Shown: piece after piece, positions 17,001-25,436 of the stretch
Layout: every line of letters begins with the position of its first letter
Position numbering within the stretch: the first letter of the stretch is position 1
Source: Verrucomicrobiota bacterium
Lineage (GTDB): Bacteria > Verrucomicrobiota > Verrucomicrobiia > Chthoniobacterales > JAFAMB01
NCBI GenBank assembly: GCA_019247695.1
Contig: JAFBAP010000134.1
Span: forward strand, 1-50,005
Length of the DNA stretch: 50,005 nt
Direction: 5' to 3'
The notes under the pieces: model-generated
Told to the model about the DNA's origin: nothing
Databases searched by the model: none
What the model saw: the letters and a program-made list of their open reading frames with translations, nothing else
Position numbers and translations under genes: made by a program

Positions 17001-17711
17001 CTAGTCGCCTTGCCAGTAAAGGATACGGCCGCATTGCTCGCAGGCAACCACGTTGTGCCCGCTCTTGGCACGATGCGCCGTCGTTGGGGTATTCTTCATG
17101 TGGCACCCGGTGCAGACCTGGTGCTCAATCGGGACGACGGCATCGCCCCCTTTGCTGGCGAAGAGGCGATTGTACTGAAAGAGTAAATTCGGGTCGATCG
17201 GCTTGATCAACTCGGCCCGTTCCGCTTCGATTTCGGCAATACGCGACCTGAGGGTATCGTCCTTGGCCTTGAGAGACGCCAATTGTTGTTCACTTTGCGT
17301 TTTGGCCGCCTGAAACGCTTTCTCCGTTTCCCGGATTTTGCCCTGGAGCAGCTCGGCCTCTTCCATGAGCTCAATTTCTTGGTCCTCCAGCCCGACGATC
17401 TCAGCTTCGACCCGTGCGATCTCGTTGCTCAGCGCCTGAAATTCCTCATTTTTGCGGGTCTGCATTTGTTGCGACTTGTACCGGGCGACCTGTTCCCGGC
17501 GGCTCTGTACCGTGAGTTCGAGCCTTTTACGCTGGAGTTCAACGTCGCGGGCGCGCTGTCTCGCTTGCTCCAGCGCAGACGCATTCGAGGCGAGTGCATG
17601 TTCGACGCGCTGGTTCTGGAGCGGCAAGGTACTCAGTTCGGCCCGGAACGCTTTGAGCTTTTGGTCCCGGTCCTGGAGGACGAGAAGCTGTTCAATCGAT
17701 GGAAGCATCAA
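17001..17711 (-). CDS. Coiled-coil C4 zinc-ribbon protein (COG1579 type)
   Basis: A 236-residue protein with a long coiled coil (about 10-180, rich in Glu, Gln, Arg, Leu) and a C-terminal zinc ribbon (CTGCHMK, then CEQCGRILYW) carrying two CxxC pairs. This layout matches the widespread zf-RING_7 family, which includes chlamydial CdsZ. Members are cytoplasmic and their role is poorly defined, with proposed links to nucleic acid binding or secretion. The conserved NEEFQALSNEIARVE segment of the family is present. It is convergent with the sigma gene and lies just left of a family B repeat. Confidence 0.88.
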   Translation of the reverse strand: MMLPSIEQLLVLQDRDQKLKAFRAELSTLPLQNQRVEHALASNASALEQARQRARDVELQRKRLELTVQSRREQVARYKSQQMQTRKNEEFQALSNEIARVEAEIVGLEDQEIELMEEAELLQGKIRETEKAFQAAKTQSEQQLASLKAKDDTLRSRIAEIEAERAELIKPIDPNLLFQYNRLFASKGGDAVVPIEHQVCTGCHMKNTPTTAHRAKSGHNVVACEQCGRILYWQGD

Positions 17712-17769
17712 GTCGGAAATCTAGAATAAACAACTGCAAATTGCAGATACCAAAATTGCGCCGGGGGTC

Positions 17770-18202
17770 GGTCACACGGCGGGCACGGCGTAAGAGTTCA
17801 CACGGCGAACACGGCGGGCCACGGCGACCACGGCGGAAAGAGGAGGAGTTCGGAGTTCGGAGTTTGGGGTTCGGAGCGGCAGCATGGGGGTTGGGTGCGA
17901 GTGTCAAACTTAGAGTTGCGGCCGGGTCCTCTTGATCTGTGTCAATCTGCGTAATCTGTGGATGTTTTCTCTTTTCTGCGTTCTTCTGCGTGTTCTGCGG
18001 ATGATTCTGTCTTTTCGCCGTGTTCGCCGTGGCCCGCCGTGTTCGCCGTGTGAACTCTTACGTGGTGCCCGCCAACCCCGCCGTGTCACCGAACTCCGAA
18101 CTCCGAACTCTTCCTCTTCCGCCGTGGTCGCCGTGGCCCGCCGTGTTCGCCGTGTGAACTCTTACGTTGTGCCCGCCAACCCCGCTGTGCCCGCCGTGTG
18201 AC
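17770..18202. repeat. Family B composite inverted-repeat element
   Basis: The left arm (17770-17878) reads GTCACACGGCGGGC, then GTAAGAGTTCACACGGCG, CACGGCGG units and GTTCGGA heptamers. The right arm (18090-18202) is its inverted copy, ending CCCGCCGTGTGAC. A second partial right arm lies at 18017-18089. The centre has CTGCG/TTCTGCG-rich text including TCTGCGTGTTCTGCGG. The predicted proteins in this region are repeat translations, not genes. Copies occur at 36088-36520 and, partially, at 1-114 and 49842-49953. Confidence 0.9.
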
Positions 18203-18214
18203 CGAAGATGAGTT

Positions 18215-19315
18215 CTAGTAAAGCTCAACGGGTGAGCGTTTCCCATCTTCCGCACTGCGTTCCGCGGCGCGCTCGGGACCCAGGACGGCCAATCGCAGCG
18301 TCCAAACCTGCGCATTCAAGTCTCGAAAGGCTTCTTCTGAAAAGGCCGTTGGGGGTGCCAGTCGCGCCCGGAAACGTTCAACGGCATTCAGGGCACGTTC
18401 GAGCCGTCTCGGCTCGAGTTTATCCAAGACCGCCGCGGCGTCGGCTGCCAACGTCACCCGATGGCAGATCATGGCCAGATCGTTGCCGGCATGGACAGCG
18501 TTCCGGATTGCATCGTCGAACTGCACTTCATTCAGGATGGCACCCATGTCCAGGTCGTCAGTCATGACGAGACCTTCAAAGCCCAGTTCATCGCGCAGCA
18601 AGCCCGTAACCACATTCCGGGACAGCGAGGCCGGCAGCCGGCAGGGGTCAAAAGCGGAATACCAAGCGTGACAAACCATCATGCTCGACACCCGCTTGCT
18701 GAACGCGCGAAATACGGCGAGCTCCGCCCGGTCGAGTTCAGGTCGTGTCCGGTCGATTTTCGGCAATTCATGGTGGGGGTCCAGTCCGGCCGCGGCGTAG
18801 CCCGGGAAATGTTTACCGCAGGAGAGCACGCCCGTTGCCCGCAAGGCATCGTCGAACGCACCCGCCAGCTCGACGGCCTGGTCGACGGTTCGGCCGTAGC
18901 AGCGCCCGCGCAACGAGTTATCGGCTTCGTCGTCAAAGGAGAGGTCCAGAACCGGACACAGATCGAGATTGAATCCGAAAAGCCGGAGTAACTGACCGGT
19001 CAGGGTCCCGTGCCGGCGGACGAGGTCGACGTCGCCTTTGTCGCGTAACTGTTGGGCGTTAGGCGGCTCGTTGCCGATCAACCGGAGCCGTGAAACGCGT
19101 CCCCCTTCCTGGTCAATGGTGATGATAGGCTCCACGCGGGAGAGGTCGCGCAGGTCGTCGGTCAATTTACGAAGCTGTCCCGGATTACGGATATTCCGTC
19201 CGAAAAGGATGTAGCCGCCCGGCTGAATGGTCCGGAACGACCGGGCGGTGGCGGCATCCAATTCGGGGCCGGGAACGCCCACCAACAGCAGTTGACCGAC
19301 GCTTGCGGGTTTCAT
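18215..19315 (-). CDS. nagZ: Beta-N-acetylhexosaminidase, glycoside hydrolase family 3 (NagZ-like)
   Basis: Removes N-acetylglucosamine from muropeptides during peptidoglycan recycling, usually in the cytoplasm. The 366 residues include the substrate motif IDQEGGRVSRLR (67-78), the family segment CGKHFPGYAAAGLDPHHELP with the Asp-His dyad (D179, H181), and the nucleophile Asp253 in LVMTDDLDM. No signal peptide is present, consistent with a cytoplasmic NagZ. It is somewhat longer than the E. coli enzyme, with a helical C-terminal extension. It faces away from the nadD cluster. Confidence 0.92.
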   Translation of the reverse strand: MKPASVGQLLLVGVPGPELDAATARSFRTIQPGGYILFGRNIRNPGQLRKLTDDLRDLSRVEPIITIDQEGGRVSRLRLIGNEPPNAQQLRDKGDVDLVRRHGTLTGQLLRLFGFNLDLCPVLDLSFDDEADNSLRGRCYGRTVDQAVELAGAFDDALRATGVLSCGKHFPGYAAAGLDPHHELPKIDRTRPELDRAELAVFRAFSKRVSSMMVCHAWYSAFDPCRLPASLSRNVVTGLLRDELGFEGLVMTDDLDMGAILNEVQFDDAIRNAVHAGNDLAMICHRVTLAADAAAVLDKLEPRRLERALNAVERFRARLAPPTAFSEEAFRDLNAQVWTLRLAVLGPERAAERSAEDGKRSPVELY

Positions 19316-19479
19316 ACGTTCGGGCGCATGATACGACGCTCCGGACCGTTGACGACGAGAAAAGGGTCCGGATCTGAAAAAAGGGAATTACGGGGGCGGG
19401 CCGGCCTGGAATTGCAGGCGGGCAGCCATAGCGGCGCGCAGCCGCCAGCAGGCAAATACATTCTGGGCGCCGGTTTGCA

Positions 19480-20052
19480 ATGAAAATCGGACTCTACGGC
19501 GGAACCTTCGACCCGATCCACCACGGCCACCTGATTCTAGCCCGCGCAGCGCTTGAGCAACTCGGGCTCGACCGGCTGGTCTTTATCCCTGCGGCCCAGT
19601 CTCCGTTCAAAACCGGCCAGGCACTCACTTCCGGCAGACACCGGTTTGAGATGGTGAAACTGGCGATCGAAGGTGAAACGTACTTTGCGGCGGACGACCT
19701 GGAACTCGAGCGCACCGGCCCGTCTTACAGCATCGACACGGTGAATACCTACCGGCAAGCGTTTCCCGGCGCCGGTCTTTTCTGGCTGATCGGGGAGGAT
19801 CACGTTCCAAGTCTGCCGAAATGGCACCGGATCGACGAACTCAGGGAGAGGGTACGTTTCGTCGTGCTGTCGCGGGGCGACTGGGAAAGCGCCGGGCCCT
19901 ACCCAGTCATCCCGCGCCGAATCGATATCTCGGCGACCGAGATCAGAAACAGGGTTGCCAACGATTTGCCGATCACGTATCTGGTTCCGGAGCGAGTGCT
20001 TCGCTACGTCCAGGCTGTGAAATTATACGGAGGAGACCAGCATCGAAGCTAA
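19480..20052 (+). CDS. nadD: Nicotinate-nucleotide adenylyltransferase
   Basis: Joins nicotinate mononucleotide to AMP in NAD synthesis. The 190-residue protein begins with the nucleotidyltransferase signature GGTFDPIHHGH (7-17), has the internal SYSIDTVNTY segment, and ends with the second motif ISATEIRNRV. The stop codon lies inside the probable start region of rsfS, and nadD-rsfS is a widely conserved gene order, so the two are very likely cotranscribed. Confidence 0.96.
   Translation: MKIGLYGGTFDPIHHGHLILARAALEQLGLDRLVFIPAAQSPFKTGQALTSGRHRFEMVKLAIEGETYFAADDLELERTGPSYSIDTVNTYRQAFPGAGLFWLIGEDHVPSLPKWHRIDELRERVRFVVLSRGDWESAGPYPVIPRRIDISATEIRNRVANDLPITYLVPERVLRYVQAVKLYGGDQHRS
20029..20044 (+). 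promoter_or_regulatory. Ribosome-binding site pointing to an ATC start for rsfS
   Basis: GGAGG (20029-20033) lies 8 nt before ATC at 20042, in frame with rsfS and with no stop between. No ATG, GTG or TTG exists in that frame between the upstream stop (20018) and the TTG at 20078, which has no Shine-Dalgarno sequence. The codons from ATC encode IEAKELAQLCVRLAEDKKAE, matching the usual first helix of RsfS. Confidence 0.6.
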
Positions 20053-20389
20053 GGAGCTAGCCCAACTCTGCGTCAGGTTGGCCGAAGACAAAAAGGCGGA
20101 GGAGATCGTCGTACTCGACCTCAGGGAGATTTCCACCTTTACTGATTACTTTGTGATCTGCTCCGGCACCTCCGAACCGCACCTCAAGGCAATCAGTTCC
20201 GGGATTCGAGAGGGGCTGCACACGGAAGCGAATATCTCGCCGTTATCCTCGGAAGGTTCACCGCTGAGTCAGTGGATTGTGATCGATTATAGCGATGTTC
20301 TGGTGCATATATTTCATTCAGAGAAGCGACGCTTCTACGCCCTTGAAAGCCTCTGGAGCGATGCACCTCGAATGAACCTGAATGCTTAA
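20042..20389 (+). CDS. rsfS: Ribosomal silencing factor RsfS (Iojap family), probable AUC start
   Basis: Binds ribosomal protein uL14 and blocks subunit joining when nutrients are scarce. The core is typical: DKKAEEIVVLDLREIS, TDYFVICSGTSEPHLKAI, WIVIDYSDVLVHIFHSEKR and FYALESLWSDA. Starting at the TTG at 20078 would remove the first helix (103 residues). Starting at ATC 20042, which has a well-placed GGAGG, gives 115 residues and a family-like N-terminus. The start also overlaps nadD by 11 nt, favouring coupling. A sequencing error at this codon is the main alternative. The gene is certain; the start is less so. Confidence 0.9.
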   Translation: MEAKELAQLCVRLAEDKKAEEIVVLDLREISTFTDYFVICSGTSEPHLKAISSGIREGLHTEANISPLSSEGSPLSQWIVIDYSDVLVHIFHSEKRRFYALESLWSDAPRMNLNA

Positions 20390-20413
20390 ACGATTCCATT
20401 CTCCCCCGGCACC

Positions 20414-21238
20414 ATGCTTAAACATCGCGAGGCCATCATTCGCCTGCTGAAGGATGACGATCCGGAAACGGTGCTGCTCACCAAGAATCAGCTTGCCCAG
20501 GGCGGGGCGGATACCATCGCGGACCTTCGTGACCTGCTCAATCTTGACGATGAGGGAGTCACATTTCATATCCGCGACGTGCTGGGCGAAATCGAGAGTC
20601 GCGAGGCGAAGCAGCGGCTCGAGGTGATTTGCCGCGAGATCAGGACGCAGGAAGAACTCGAAGAAGCGTGCTGGTTGCTGGCCCAGATTTTCCTGCCGGG
20701 AGTTGAGATCAGCCATTACAACGCCCTCCTCAACAGCTGGGCACGGACGCTGCGTGAACGTTTGCCGGGCGGGGCTTCGGACCTGCAGCAAACGCAGGTG
20801 CTGACCCATCTGATGAGCCGTGAACTGGGTTTTCACGGGAACTCGGATGACTACTATAACGTAAAAAACTCTTTGCTGCCTTGCGTGATTGATTCACGCG
20901 TCGGGATTCCGATCTCGCTTTCGGTTCTGTACATTGCCGTCGCCCGGCGGGCGGCGGTTACCATCGAGGGGATCAATCTGCCGGGACATTTTGTCGTGCG
21001 GCTGGGCAGTGTGTTGTTCGATCCGTTCCACGAGGGACGCATGTTGACGCCGCGGGATTGTGCAGAGATCCTGGCCCGCCAGAGCCTCACACTTGAATCG
21101 GCGCATCTGCAGACTGCGTCGCCTCGCCTGGTGCTCATGCGGATGCTGGCTAACCTGCTCTACATCTTCGAAGGCGAAGACGACAACGAATTGCACCAGC
21201 AGATGGCCGCATGGATCCGGCTGCTTGACCCCAGGTAA
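20414..21238 (+). CDS. SirB1-type transglutaminase-like protein
   Basis: A 274-residue protein with the SirB1/transglutaminase-like core: NVKNSLLPCVIDSRVGIPIS, LSVLYIAVARR, EGINLPGHFVVRLG, and LFDPFHEGRMLT. The N-terminal 100 residues are helical, HEAT-like (RLLKDDDPETVLLTKNQLA). Members are cytoplasmic and of unclear activity; they often sit in conserved housekeeping clusters. The ATG is about 25 bp after rsfS and the stop overlaps the cinA start by one base (TAATG), so it is part of the nadD-rsfS-cinA operon. Confidence 0.88.
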   Translation: MLKHREAIIRLLKDDDPETVLLTKNQLAQGGADTIADLRDLLNLDDEGVTFHIRDVLGEIESREAKQRLEVICREIRTQEELEEACWLLAQIFLPGVEISHYNALLNSWARTLRERLPGGASDLQQTQVLTHLMSRELGFHGNSDDYYNVKNSLLPCVIDSRVGIPISLSVLYIAVARRAAVTIEGINLPGHFVVRLGSVLFDPFHEGRMLTPRDCAEILARQSLTLESAHLQTASPRLVLMRMLANLLYIFEGEDDNELHQQMAAWIRLLDPR

Positions 21239-22479
21239 TGAGACGAATCGCGACGCTCGAACTGCTTAACACGGGCACCGAACTGCTGTTCGGCAGCGTC
21301 GTGAACACGCACCTGACCTACCTCGGCCAACGATTGTTTTCTCTCGGCCTGCGGATCCAGCGGCAGACGGCAGTACCCGACGGCTACGCCATCCGGGACG
21401 CCATTTTGGAAGCAGCGCTGCGGGCGGACGCACTGCTCATCACCGGCGGCCTCGGCCCGACCTCCGACGACGTGACGCGCGATATCGTCGCTGAACTCAC
21501 GGGCCGTCCCCTCGAGTATGTCGACGGGATCTTCGCGAAGATTCGGGCCCGTTTCGACCAGCGCGGCCTCCGGATGTCCGAGCGGATTGCGCGTCAGGCC
21601 TACGTACCGCGCGGCGCGACGGTGTTGGACAATGATTTTGGCACCGCCCCCGGTTTATACGTGCCGGCGACCGGGCAGTTGCCGCACATGTTCCTTTTAC
21701 CGGGTCCGCCCCGGGAGCTAAGGCCGATGTTCGAGGTGAAGGTTGAGCCCTTCCTGCGGGGGTTGACGGCTGAAACGGACTTGCAGGCGATCATTTACCG
21801 GACGAGCGGGCTCGGCGAATCGTACCTTGAGGAAATGGTCGGGAAAGACCTGGAAAATTTTCCCGGCATCGAAGTCGGTTATTGCGCCCGCGTCGGCGAA
21901 GTCGATCTGCGCCTTATCGGCGGTGCGAAGGTTCTGGCGGAGGCCGACCGCCTGGTGAAGGAAAAGCTCGGTGATTACATCGTGACGACCGAGGCGAAGG
22001 AACTCGAGGAGGTGGTTGTGCGGCAACTGACGGAACGCCGGGCGTCGCTCGCCACCGCGGAATCCTGCACCGGCGGGCACCTTGCGGATCGCTTGACTGA
22101 TGTCCCAGGGGCCAGCGCAGTACTTCTGGAGGGACACGTAACCTATTCCAACGCCGCCAAGGAGAGCACCTTGAGCGTACCGCGGGAGTTGCTCGAGACG
22201 GTCGGCGCAGTCAGTGAAGAGGTGGCGACTGCGATGGCCGAAGGGGTGCGAAGCCGGGCAAACGCCGACTTCGGCTTGTCGACCACCGGCATTGCCGGGC
22301 CGGATGGTGGTACGCCGGCAAAACCGGTGGGAACCGTTTTTATCGGGCTCGCGGAGAAAGGGAAGAATACGCGCGTCGAAAAATTCTTTTTTCCTTCAGA
22401 CCGCCAAACCTTCAAACAAATGGTGAGCCAGTACGCTCTGAACCTGTTACGGCGGCGACTGGCAGGCGCGGCGGGGTAA
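21238..22479 (+). CDS. cinA: CinA family nicotinamide-nucleotide amidase
   Basis: A two-domain protein of 413 residues. The N-terminal molybdopterin-binding-like domain carries ELLNTGTELLFGSVVNTH and ITGGLGPTSDDVTRDIVAE and is linked to ADP-ribose pyrophosphatase activity in some homologues. The C-terminal PncC domain (AESCTGGHLADRLTDVPGAS, STTGIAGPDGGTPAKPVGTV) deamidates nicotinamide mononucleotide to nicotinate mononucleotide. Its product is the substrate of NadD encoded three genes upstream, so the operon joins two steps of NAD recycling. A family A repeat begins 3 bp after the stop. Confidence 0.95.
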   Translation: MRRIATLELLNTGTELLFGSVVNTHLTYLGQRLFSLGLRIQRQTAVPDGYAIRDAILEAALRADALLITGGLGPTSDDVTRDIVAELTGRPLEYVDGIFAKIRARFDQRGLRMSERIARQAYVPRGATVLDNDFGTAPGLYVPATGQLPHMFLLPGPPRELRPMFEVKVEPFLRGLTAETDLQAIIYRTSGLGESYLEEMVGKDLENFPGIEVGYCARVGEVDLRLIGGAKVLAEADRLVKEKLGDYIVTTEAKELEEVVVRQLTERRASLATAESCTGGHLADRLTDVPGASAVLLEGHVTYSNAAKESTLSVPRELLETVGAVSEEVATAMAEGVRSRANADFGLSTTGIAGPDGGTPAKPVGTVFIGLAEKGKNTRVEKFFFPSDRQTFKQMVSQYALNLLRRRLAGAAG

Positions 22480-22481
22480 AC

Positions 22482-22766
22482 GCCACAAGCGGAAAAATGC
22501 CACAAATGAAGAAACCTCTAATCGCGGCGGGAGACGGAAAGCTGCCTATTGGGGCGCTTCCGGAACCGGACAATACCGGGAAACGGAGGAAGCGCATTAC
22601 CGCTTACGTTCCTTGTTTGAAGCGCCACCTTCCCGGGTTGCTGCGAAAAGTGTCTCTTCATTGATCGGACTTGTCTGCTTACGGCATTCGCGTCGCTTCC
22701 TGCCCGGGTACCGCAAATTGTGACTCTTCATTTGCGGCATTTTCCGCTTGTGGCATTTGTGGCATT
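22482..22766. repeat. Family A inverted-repeat element, copy 3
   Basis: The left arm (22482-22511) and right arm (22726-22754, plus a 12-bp extra GTGGCATT block) are complementary over 29-30 nt with one indel and one mismatch, around about 215 bp of non-repeated, non-coding sequence. It lies between the convergent cinA and ABC transporter genes. The right end is followed at once by CCCGCCGTGTGAC (22770-22782), the family B terminal 13-mer. No transposase is present, so it resembles a non-autonomous or REP-like element. Confidence 0.85.
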
Positions 22767-22788
22767 CCCCCCGCCGTGTGACCGAACT

Positions 22789-24264
22789 CTATGCCATAAG
22801 GTGAAGCAGTTTTTCCTGTGAAAAGTCGTCGTAATTGAGTTCACCGGTCTTGAACCCTTCGCGCAGCACGATAATGCGCCGGCTCAGGTTAAGTAATTCC
22901 GGCAGCTCGGAAGAAATCATCAGGATCGCGACCCCCTGGCAGGCTATCTCATCCAGCAACTGATAAATTTCGGCCTTGGCCCCGACGTCGACGCCCCGGG
23001 TCGGTTCGTCCACGATCAACAGGTCGCAGCTGCGCGTCAGCCACTTGGCGAGAGCCACCTTCTGCTGGTTTCCACCACTCAGCCCGGCGGTAATGGATTC
23101 AACCGAAGGCGCTTTGACCCGCAAGCGCTTTGAGAGCCGCTCGACTTCAACGAACTCGCGGCGCGAATCGATGAAGCCGCCTTTGCTGAAAAAGTCGATG
23201 TGCGGCAATGAGATGTTGTCCGCGATGTTCATCCCGAGGACAAGCCCTTCACGTTTGCGATCTTCCGGCAAAAAGCCGATTTGCCGGCGCATGGCCTCGT
23301 TCACGTTGCCCAGGTGCATCTCCTGACCCTTGATGTAAACGCGGCCGGCCGCGCGCGGGTCCAGGCCGAAAATCGCCTTCGCCGTTTCAGAACGCCCTGC
23401 GCCGACCAGGCCGGCCATGCCGACGACCTCGCCGCGTCGCACGTTGAAGGAGACGTTCTCGAACTTACCGATGGAACTTAGATTTTCCACGCGCAGAACT
23501 TCTTCCCCCGGTTCGAGGTCGAGGTGCTTGGGCCGTTTCGTGAGGACCTCGCGGCCGACCATCTGGCGGATCAAACCCTCGCGGGTGATGCTCGCAGCCG
23601 GCTGGGTCGCGACGTGTCTACCATCGCGCAAGACCGATATCGTGTCGCACAACCGGAAAATCTCGTCCATGCGGTGCGACACATAGATCATTGCCACGTT
23701 CCGCTGTTTCAGCCGCTGGATAAGGCTGAAGAGCTGTTCGCTTTCGTTCACCGACAAGGAACTGGTGGGCTCGTCAAAAATGATCACGCGGGCGTTGGTG
23801 CCGACGGCGGTCGCGATCTGAATCATTTGTTCCTGACCAGTGGTAAGCTGGGCCACCGGCGTATCAACGTCGATGTCAGCGCCGATTTCACCCATCAGCG
23901 CACGCGCCCGCTCGCGCAGTTTAGCCCGGTTGACGAAGCCGGAGACGGAGGGCAGCATTCCCAACTGCAGGTTCTCCGCCACGGACAAGTTAGGGCAAAA
24001 GGCCAGCTCCTGGTGGACGATGGCGATCCCGAGCTCCTGCGCGATTCTTGGGTCGGTGGGTCTGACTTCCTGCCCTTCGATCTTGATTACGCCTTCATCG
24101 GGCGTGGTCACGCCGGCGATGATCTTGCCGAGGGTCGATTTTCCAGCGCCGTTCTCACCCATTAGGGCGTGGACGGAGCCGCGCTCAAAGTCGACGCTGA
24201 CGTCGTCCAGCGCACGGACGCCGGGGTAGCGCTTCGAGATGTGTTCAGTGCTCAAAAAAGCCAT
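22789..24264 (-). CDS. Sugar ABC transporter ATP-binding protein (RbsA/MglA type)
   Basis: Twin-cassette ATPase of 491 residues that powers import of a monosaccharide. The first cassette has Walker A GENGAGKST (36-44), Walker B VIIFDEPTSSLS and a relaxed signature TTGQEQ. The second has the degenerate Walker A GLVGAGRSE usual in this class, signature LSGGNQQKVALAKW and LLIVDEPTRGVDVGAK. It follows the binding-protein gene by about 160 bp that contain a terminator, so it is probably made in smaller amounts than the binding protein. The substrate cannot be read from the sequence. Confidence 0.95.
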   Translation of the reverse strand: MAFLSTEHISKRYPGVRALDDVSVDFERGSVHALMGENGAGKSTLGKIIAGVTTPDEGVIKIEGQEVRPTDPRIAQELGIAIVHQELAFCPNLSVAENLQLGMLPSVSGFVNRAKLRERARALMGEIGADIDVDTPVAQLTTGQEQMIQIATAVGTNARVIIFDEPTSSLSVNESEQLFSLIQRLKQRNVAMIYVSHRMDEIFRLCDTISVLRDGRHVATQPAASITREGLIRQMVGREVLTKRPKHLDLEPGEEVLRVENLSSIGKFENVSFNVRRGEVVGMAGLVGAGRSETAKAIFGLDPRAAGRVYIKGQEMHLGNVNEAMRRQIGFLPEDRKREGLVLGMNIADNISLPHIDFFSKGGFIDSRREFVEVERLSKRLRVKAPSVESITAGLSGGNQQKVALAKWLTRSCDLLIVDEPTRGVDVGAKAEIYQLLDEIACQGVAILMISSELPELLNLSRRIIVLREGFKTGELNYDDFSQEKLLHLMA

Positions 24265-24305
24265 GGATCGTCGATGGCGTCAGACGCCTCCCTCCCTCCT
24301 CCATC

Positions 24306-24345
24306 CAGCAAAACGGGGCTCACCAGCCATCCTGAGAGCCCCGTT
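24306..24345 (-). terminator. Intrinsic terminator between binding-protein and ATPase genes
   Basis: A perfect 10-bp stem (24312-24321 with 24336-24345, AACGGGGCTC / GAGCCCCGTT) is followed on the minus strand by a short T-run (24310-24313). Placed between the substrate-binding gene and the ATPase gene, it could reduce read-through and help keep the binding protein in excess. Confidence 0.6.
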
Positions 24346-24421
24346 CCGCGGTCTGAGTCGGTTGTTAGTTAGTTAGCTAAGTTAAATCAAGTAAGTTGCG
24401 CCGACCAGTGCGTCGAGCTGA

Positions 24422-25402
24422 TCACCTGCTTGCTGACTTGTTCCGGGTCTTGCCCAGCCATTTATCCCAATTTTTGGCGAATTCGTCGACGTTCTCCTTG
24501 GTCACGGGAATCAGATCGGCCTTTACAAAGTTGGGCGGCTTGGTGCCGTTGGCGACGTAATTGTAGAGTTCGTCAACCGATTTGGTGCCCCACTCATAAA
24601 CCTGCTGCGCAAGCAAAACCTCCACATGACCGTCTCGCAGGTAACCGAGTTCGGCCGGAAGGGCATCCACCGCCACGCATTTCACCGTCCCGGCCGGCCA
24701 TTTCAGCGCGTTATCCGTAAACAGGGGCCAGCCGCCGATCATTGCCCACCCGGTAATCTGGGGGTTAGCCTGCTGAACCTGCTCAACTTTGGCGGCCGCG
24801 TCCTGAGGCGTTTCCTTGTGGTAATAAGTGTCCAGGACCTTGACGTCGGGGTACTTCTTGGCTTCATCCTTTACGCCTTGCACACGCTTCTGCAGGTTGG
24901 GCGCGTTCTGGTTGCCTCCCAGGATCGCCACGACGCCCTTGCCTCCCATGGTCTTGGCCAGCTCACTCATGACCTGCTGGCCGCATTCCAGGTCGTCGGT
25001 GCCGAAGCACGTCAACCGCTTGCTCTTGGGCGCATCGGAGTCGAACGTCACGACCGGCACACCGTTGTTGACGGCTTTGTCGATGGCGTCGGTCAGCTTG
25101 TTCGCATCCGAGCAACTCACCGCGATCCCGGAAGCGCCGGCGTTGGTCAGCTGTTCGATGGCTTCAACCTGCTTCTGGGCGTCCTCCTCGTTCGGCGTGC
25201 GCCAATCGATCCTGATGGTCACCCCGTTTTTCTCGCTGAGCGCCTTCGCTTCATCCTCCGCGCCGGTTTTGGCAGCCTGAAATACGGGGTTGTTGTTCGA
25301 TTTGGCGACGACGCCAAATACATAGGTCTTCCCGGCCGCGAAACCAGTCGCAACCGCCAGCCCGAGAAGGCTGGTTAACACTAGAGCTAATTTTTTGATC
25401 AT
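24422..25402 (-). CDS. Sugar ABC transporter substrate-binding protein
   Basis: Periplasmic binding protein of the ribose/galactose class (type I fold). From the ATG at 25402 it has 326 residues with a clear signal peptide (MIKKLALVLTSLLGLAVATG, cleavage near FAAG-KTYVF). Family text includes VVAKSNNNPVFQAAKTGAEDEA, GIAVSCSDANKLTDAIDKA, GVPVVTFDSDAP and IGGWPLFTDNA. An in-frame start 24 codons upstream would bury the signal peptide and is rejected. It lies 34 bp after the permease gene. Bound sugar is unknown; no LacI-type regulator or catabolic gene is adjacent. Confidence 0.95.
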   Translation of the reverse strand: MIKKLALVLTSLLGLAVATGFAAGKTYVFGVVAKSNNNPVFQAAKTGAEDEAKALSEKNGVTIRIDWRTPNEEDAQKQVEAIEQLTNAGASGIAVSCSDANKLTDAIDKAVNNGVPVVTFDSDAPKSKRLTCFGTDDLECGQQVMSELAKTMGGKGVVAILGGNQNAPNLQKRVQGVKDEAKKYPDVKVLDTYYHKETPQDAAAKVEQVQQANPQITGWAMIGGWPLFTDNALKWPAGTVKCVAVDALPAELGYLRDGHVEVLLAQQVYEWGTKSVDELYNYVANGTKPPNFVKADLIPVTKENVDEFAKNWDKWLGKTRNKSASR

Positions 25403-25436
25403 GATTTGGGGGGTGAAGTGAGCCAGGCGACTCCGG

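Noticed and set aside
17700-18320. Several apparent proteins rich in HGEHGGPRRPRR-type text
   Set aside because: They are translations of the family B repeat in several frames, vary with repeat number, and have no start signals.
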